Part shown: piece after piece, positions 5,389-7,805 of the stretch
Layout of the letters: every line of letters begins with the position of its first letter
How positions within the stretch are numbered: position 1 is the first letter of the stretch
Source of the DNA: an uncultured Lachnobacterium sp.
GTDB taxonomy: Bacteria > Bacillota > Clostridia > Lachnospirales > Lachnospiraceae
Length of the DNA stretch: 7,805 bases
Direction of reading: 5' to 3'
Assembly: GCA_900552085.1 (NCBI GenBank)
Contig: URYB01000116.1
Location: 1 to 7,805, forward strand
Program-made: the position numbers and the translations under genes
The notes under the pieces: model-generated
What the model saw: the letters and a program-made list of their open reading frames with translations, nothing else
Told to the model about the DNA's origin: nothing
Databases searched by the model: none

Positions 5389-7764
5389 TTGGGTTTATTT
5401 ACAGACGGATTTAAGGAACTGAAAATAGCAAGCGAACCGCTTTATAAGACTCCGAAATCCATACAGGAAACGATTGAGATTATGAAGGTGGCAGAGAACG
5501 GTATCTTTGAGGTGGCAAAGAACCGTTTTTCCAAGTGCTACCGTTTTCAGGATATTAACTATACAACCACCAACGAAGTCGAGCAGATTGACATTTTTGA
5601 GCGTTACTGCAAGTTCTTAAATTCCCTCGATGTGAGTTTCAAGATCACAATTAACAACAAGAATAAGGACATGGAGCAGGTCAGGGACTATGTATTCTTG
5701 CAGGAAAAAGAGGACGGGTTTAACGGTTTCCGTAAAATCTACAATGACATCATGGAGAAGAAAATCCATGAGGGCAGACAGGGGATTGAACAGGAGCGTT
5801 ATTTAACCATTACCATTGAACGCAAGAACTTTGAGGAGGCAAAGGCACAGTTTGCAACTATCGAAGCCTCCATTCACAAGGCTTTCAATGAGCTTGGTGC
5901 GGAGATTGTTCCGCTTTCCGGCAACGAGAGAATCAAGGTGTTATATGACTACTATCACCTTGGAGATGAGGGGAGCTTTGACTTTGACATCAAGGAAGCC
6001 AAAAAAGTGGGGGCAGATTTCCTCAACGATTTGTGTAACGGTATGATACAGTTCTACCCGGATTACTTCAAGGACGAGAAGAAATATTGCAGGGCATTAT
6101 TTATCAAAAAATACCCTTCCAGTCTTTCAGACCGTTTCTTAAATGAAATCACTTCCCTTCCGGTTCATTCCATTACCAGCATTGATGTTGTACCGATTCC
6201 GAAGGACATGACAACAAAAATCCTTCAGAAGAAATACCTCGGTATTGAGTCGGATATTATCAAGCAGCAGAGGGTAAGAAACAAGAACAATGATTTTTCT
6301 TCCGAAATCTCCTATAACAAGCGAATTGAGAAAAAAGAGATTGAGGAAATCATGGATGATGTGCGTGAGAATGACCAGTGCCTTTACTATGTGGCAGCCA
6401 CAATTATTCTCATGGCAGACTCGAAGGAAGAATTGGACAGCATGACCGAAACGGTGGAAACCATCGGCAAGCGAAATTCCGTTACCATTGAGGAACATTA
6501 TCTGAAACAGAGAGAGGCATTAAATACAGCACTTCCTATCGGTGTCAGACAGGTGGAAACCATGCGTACCATGCTGACACAGAGCCTTGCTGTTTTGATG
6601 CCTTTTAACGTGCAGGAATTAAATGATGGAAGCGGGTGCTATTACGGCATCAATCAGGTATCGAAGAATATCAATATTGGAAACCGCAAAAAGCTCATCA
6701 ATGGAAACGGATTCGTGTTCGGTGTTCCGGGTTCCGGTAAGTCCTTCTTCTGCAAGATGGAAATGGGAAATGTCTTTTTGGGAACGGATGACGAGATTAT
6801 CGTTATCGATCCGATGAACGAGTATTTTGACATTGCCCATACCTACGGAGGAACGGTAGTCAATATGTCTACCTACACGGACAACTATGTGAATCCTCTG
6901 GATATGGATGTCTGGAGTCTTGATTTGAACGATAGCAAGGGCATGATCCGTGAGAAGGGAGAGTTTATGCTTGGTCTTTGCGAGCAGTGTATGGGTGAGA
7001 GCCTTAACTCCCGCCAGAAGTCCATTATTGACCGATGCGTGAGAAAGCTCTATATCGACATTGCCAGAAGCAGGGAGAAGTATGTGCCTGTCATGTCAGA
7101 CTTTTATGAGATTTTAATGAACCAGCCAAAGGAGGAGGCAAAGGACATTGCACTTTCCTTAGAGCTTTTTGTCAATGGTTCTTTGACCATCTTTAATCAT
7201 CAAACGAACGTTGACGTTGATAACCGTTTCACCGTTTACGGTATCTGTGACTTGGGTACGGAGCTTAGTCCTATCACAATGCTTGTTATGATGGAGAGTA
7301 TCCAGAACCGTATCATTGCAAACGGAAAGCGGGGCGTGGCAACATGGCTGTATATTGATGAGTTCCATGTACTTCTCAATTCGGAGTATTCTGCGAAATA
7401 TTTGCAGCAGCTCTGGAAAAAGGTTAGAAAGCAGGGCGGTCTTTGTACTGGCATCACGCAGAATGTCGTGGATCTGTTGCAGAACTACACAGCGACAACC
7501 ATGCTTGCAAACTCCGAGTTTGTTGCCCTGTTAAAGCAGGCAAATACGGACAGCTCAAAAATGGCAGAGGTCATCGGTGTATCAGAAGCACAGCTCCGCT
7601 TCGTAACCAATACCCAGAGCGGCATGGGACTGATGAAATGCGGAAATGTGGTAATTCCTTTTGACAACCAGATTGAAAAAGGAACAGACCTTTACAACCT
7701 CTACAACACGAATATCCATGAAATAATCGAGAATTCTCGATTATTTCGTTTATCCAAACCTTAA
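5389..7764 (+). CDS. VirB4-like conjugal transfer ATPase (CD1110-like)
   Basis: This is the main ATPase of the mating pore, driving assembly and substrate transport at the inner membrane. I place the start at TTG 5389, giving LGLFTDGFKELKIAS (first residue read as Met) and 791 aa, because GAGAGG lies five bases upstream and the family begins with this motif. A TTG at 5332 is in frame, but it has no ribosome site and falls before a strong hairpin. Walker A is GVPGSGKS (residues 445-452) and Walker B is LYIDEFHVLL (Asp657-Glu658). Between them are VIDPMNEYFDIAH and MGESLNSRQKSIIDR, and GGLCTGITQNVVDLL follows, all normal for VirB4. No internal stop or frameshift is seen. The last 13 residues (IIENSRLFRLSKP) are encoded by a 28-bp palindrome and AT-rich DNA, so the natural C-terminus may have been replaced. 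Confidence 0.93.
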   Translation: MGLFTDGFKELKIASEPLYKTPKSIQETIEIMKVAENGIFEVAKNRFSKCYRFQDINYTTTNEVEQIDIFERYCKFLNSLDVSFKITINNKNKDMEQVRDYVFLQEKEDGFNGFRKIYNDIMEKKIHEGRQGIEQERYLTITIERKNFEEAKAQFATIEASIHKAFNELGAEIVPLSGNERIKVLYDYYHLGDEGSFDFDIKEAKKVGADFLNDLCNGMIQFYPDYFKDEKKYCRALFIKKYPSSLSDRFLNEITSLPVHSITSIDVVPIPKDMTTKILQKKYLGIESDIIKQQRVRNKNNDFSSEISYNKRIEKKEIEEIMDDVRENDQCLYYVAATIILMADSKEELDSMTETVETIGKRNSVTIEEHYLKQREALNTALPIGVRQVETMRTMLTQSLAVLMPFNVQELNDGSGCYYGINQVSKNINIGNRKKLINGNGFVFGVPGSGKSFFCKMEMGNVFLGTDDEIIVIDPMNEYFDIAHTYGGTVVNMSTYTDNYVNPLDMDVWSLDLNDSKGMIREKGEFMLGLCEQCMGESLNSRQKSIIDRCVRKLYIDIARSREKYVPVMSDFYEILMNQPKEEAKDIALSLELFVNGSLTIFNHQTNVDVDNRFTVYGICDLGTELSPITMLVMMESIQNRIIANGKRGVATWLYIDEFHVLLNSEYSAKYLQQLWKKVRKQGGLCTGITQNVVDLLQNYTATTMLANSEFVALLKQANTDSSKMAEVIGVSEAQLRFVTNTQSGMGLMKCGNVVIPFDNQIEKGTDLYNLYNTNIHEIIENSRLFRLSKP
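7720..7747. repeat. Perfect 28-bp palindrome at the 3' end of the VirB4 gene
   Basis: The left half GAAATAATCGAGAA is followed directly by its exact reverse complement TTCTCGATTATTTC, centred on an EcoRI-type GAATTC. Symmetry breaks at the next base on both sides. It covers codons 778 onward of VirB4 and marks a shift from coding-like to AT-rich sequence. Possible roles are a mobile-element end, a recombinase or repressor site, or a transcript-ending hairpin, although no strong T-run follows. Confidence 0.75.
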
Positions 7765-7805
7765 TATTATCTAAACTTTGTTTCAAAAACGACATTAATT
7801 ATAGC
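7765..7805. other. AT-rich sequence after VirB4, nothing assigned
   Basis: The last 41 bases are AT-rich and hold no ribosome site or ORF start for the peptidoglycan hydrolase gene that usually follows VirB4 in these elements. Nothing else can be assigned before the window ends. Confidence 0.4.

Noticed and set aside
7748..7805. A divergent promoter on the - strand near the window end
   Set aside because: TTGAAA and AT-rich -10-like hexamers occur but with wrong spacing; AT-rich sequence explains them.

Overview
The window is part of the conjugative-transfer module of an integrative and conjugative element (ICE) of the Tn1549 / Clostridioides difficile CTn type. The gene order is characteristic: VirD4-type coupling protein, Maff2-family small membrane protein, VirB6/TrbL-like membrane protein, DUF4313-like protein, PrgI/VirB3-like protein, VirB4-type ATPase. 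All genes are on the + strand. The strong AGGAGG ribosome sites, moderate GC and protein similarity suggest a gut Firmicute (Clostridia, probably Lachnospiraceae or a relative). The host genus cannot be fixed from this sequence.

Layout. 2-1171 is the 3' part of the coupling-protein gene. It ends at an amber codon, but the same frame stays open for 93 more codons to 1453 and encodes what looks like the normal C-terminal tail. 1511-2724 holds two AT-richer genes of unknown function with tight operon spacing; they look like accessory cargo. One encodes a 96-aa protein. The other encodes a 299-aa protein with three regularly spaced Cys/His pairs (CxxC, HxxH, CxxH). 2722-3063 is a long structured leader: an extended -10 promoter overlapping the stop codon of the cargo gene, a 23-codon ORF running through an intrinsic terminator, a near-perfect Shine-Dalgarno sequence with no standard start codon, a second terminator-like hairpin, a long imperfect hairpin, and a small hairpin touching the Maff2 ribosome site. 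3064-7764 is the mating-pore operon. The window ends just after the VirB4 gene in AT-rich sequence that starts with a perfect 28-bp palindrome.

How the parts work together. By family knowledge, the coupling protein brings the relaxase-DNA complex to the pore. The VirB6-like, PrgI/VirB3-like and Maff2 proteins form the membrane channel, and VirB4 powers its assembly and transport. The relaxase and the peptidoglycan hydrolase usually found in such elements are not in the window. The parts least explained by known biology are the cargo pair, the layered leader, the amber codon in the coupling protein and the palindrome at the VirB4 3' end.
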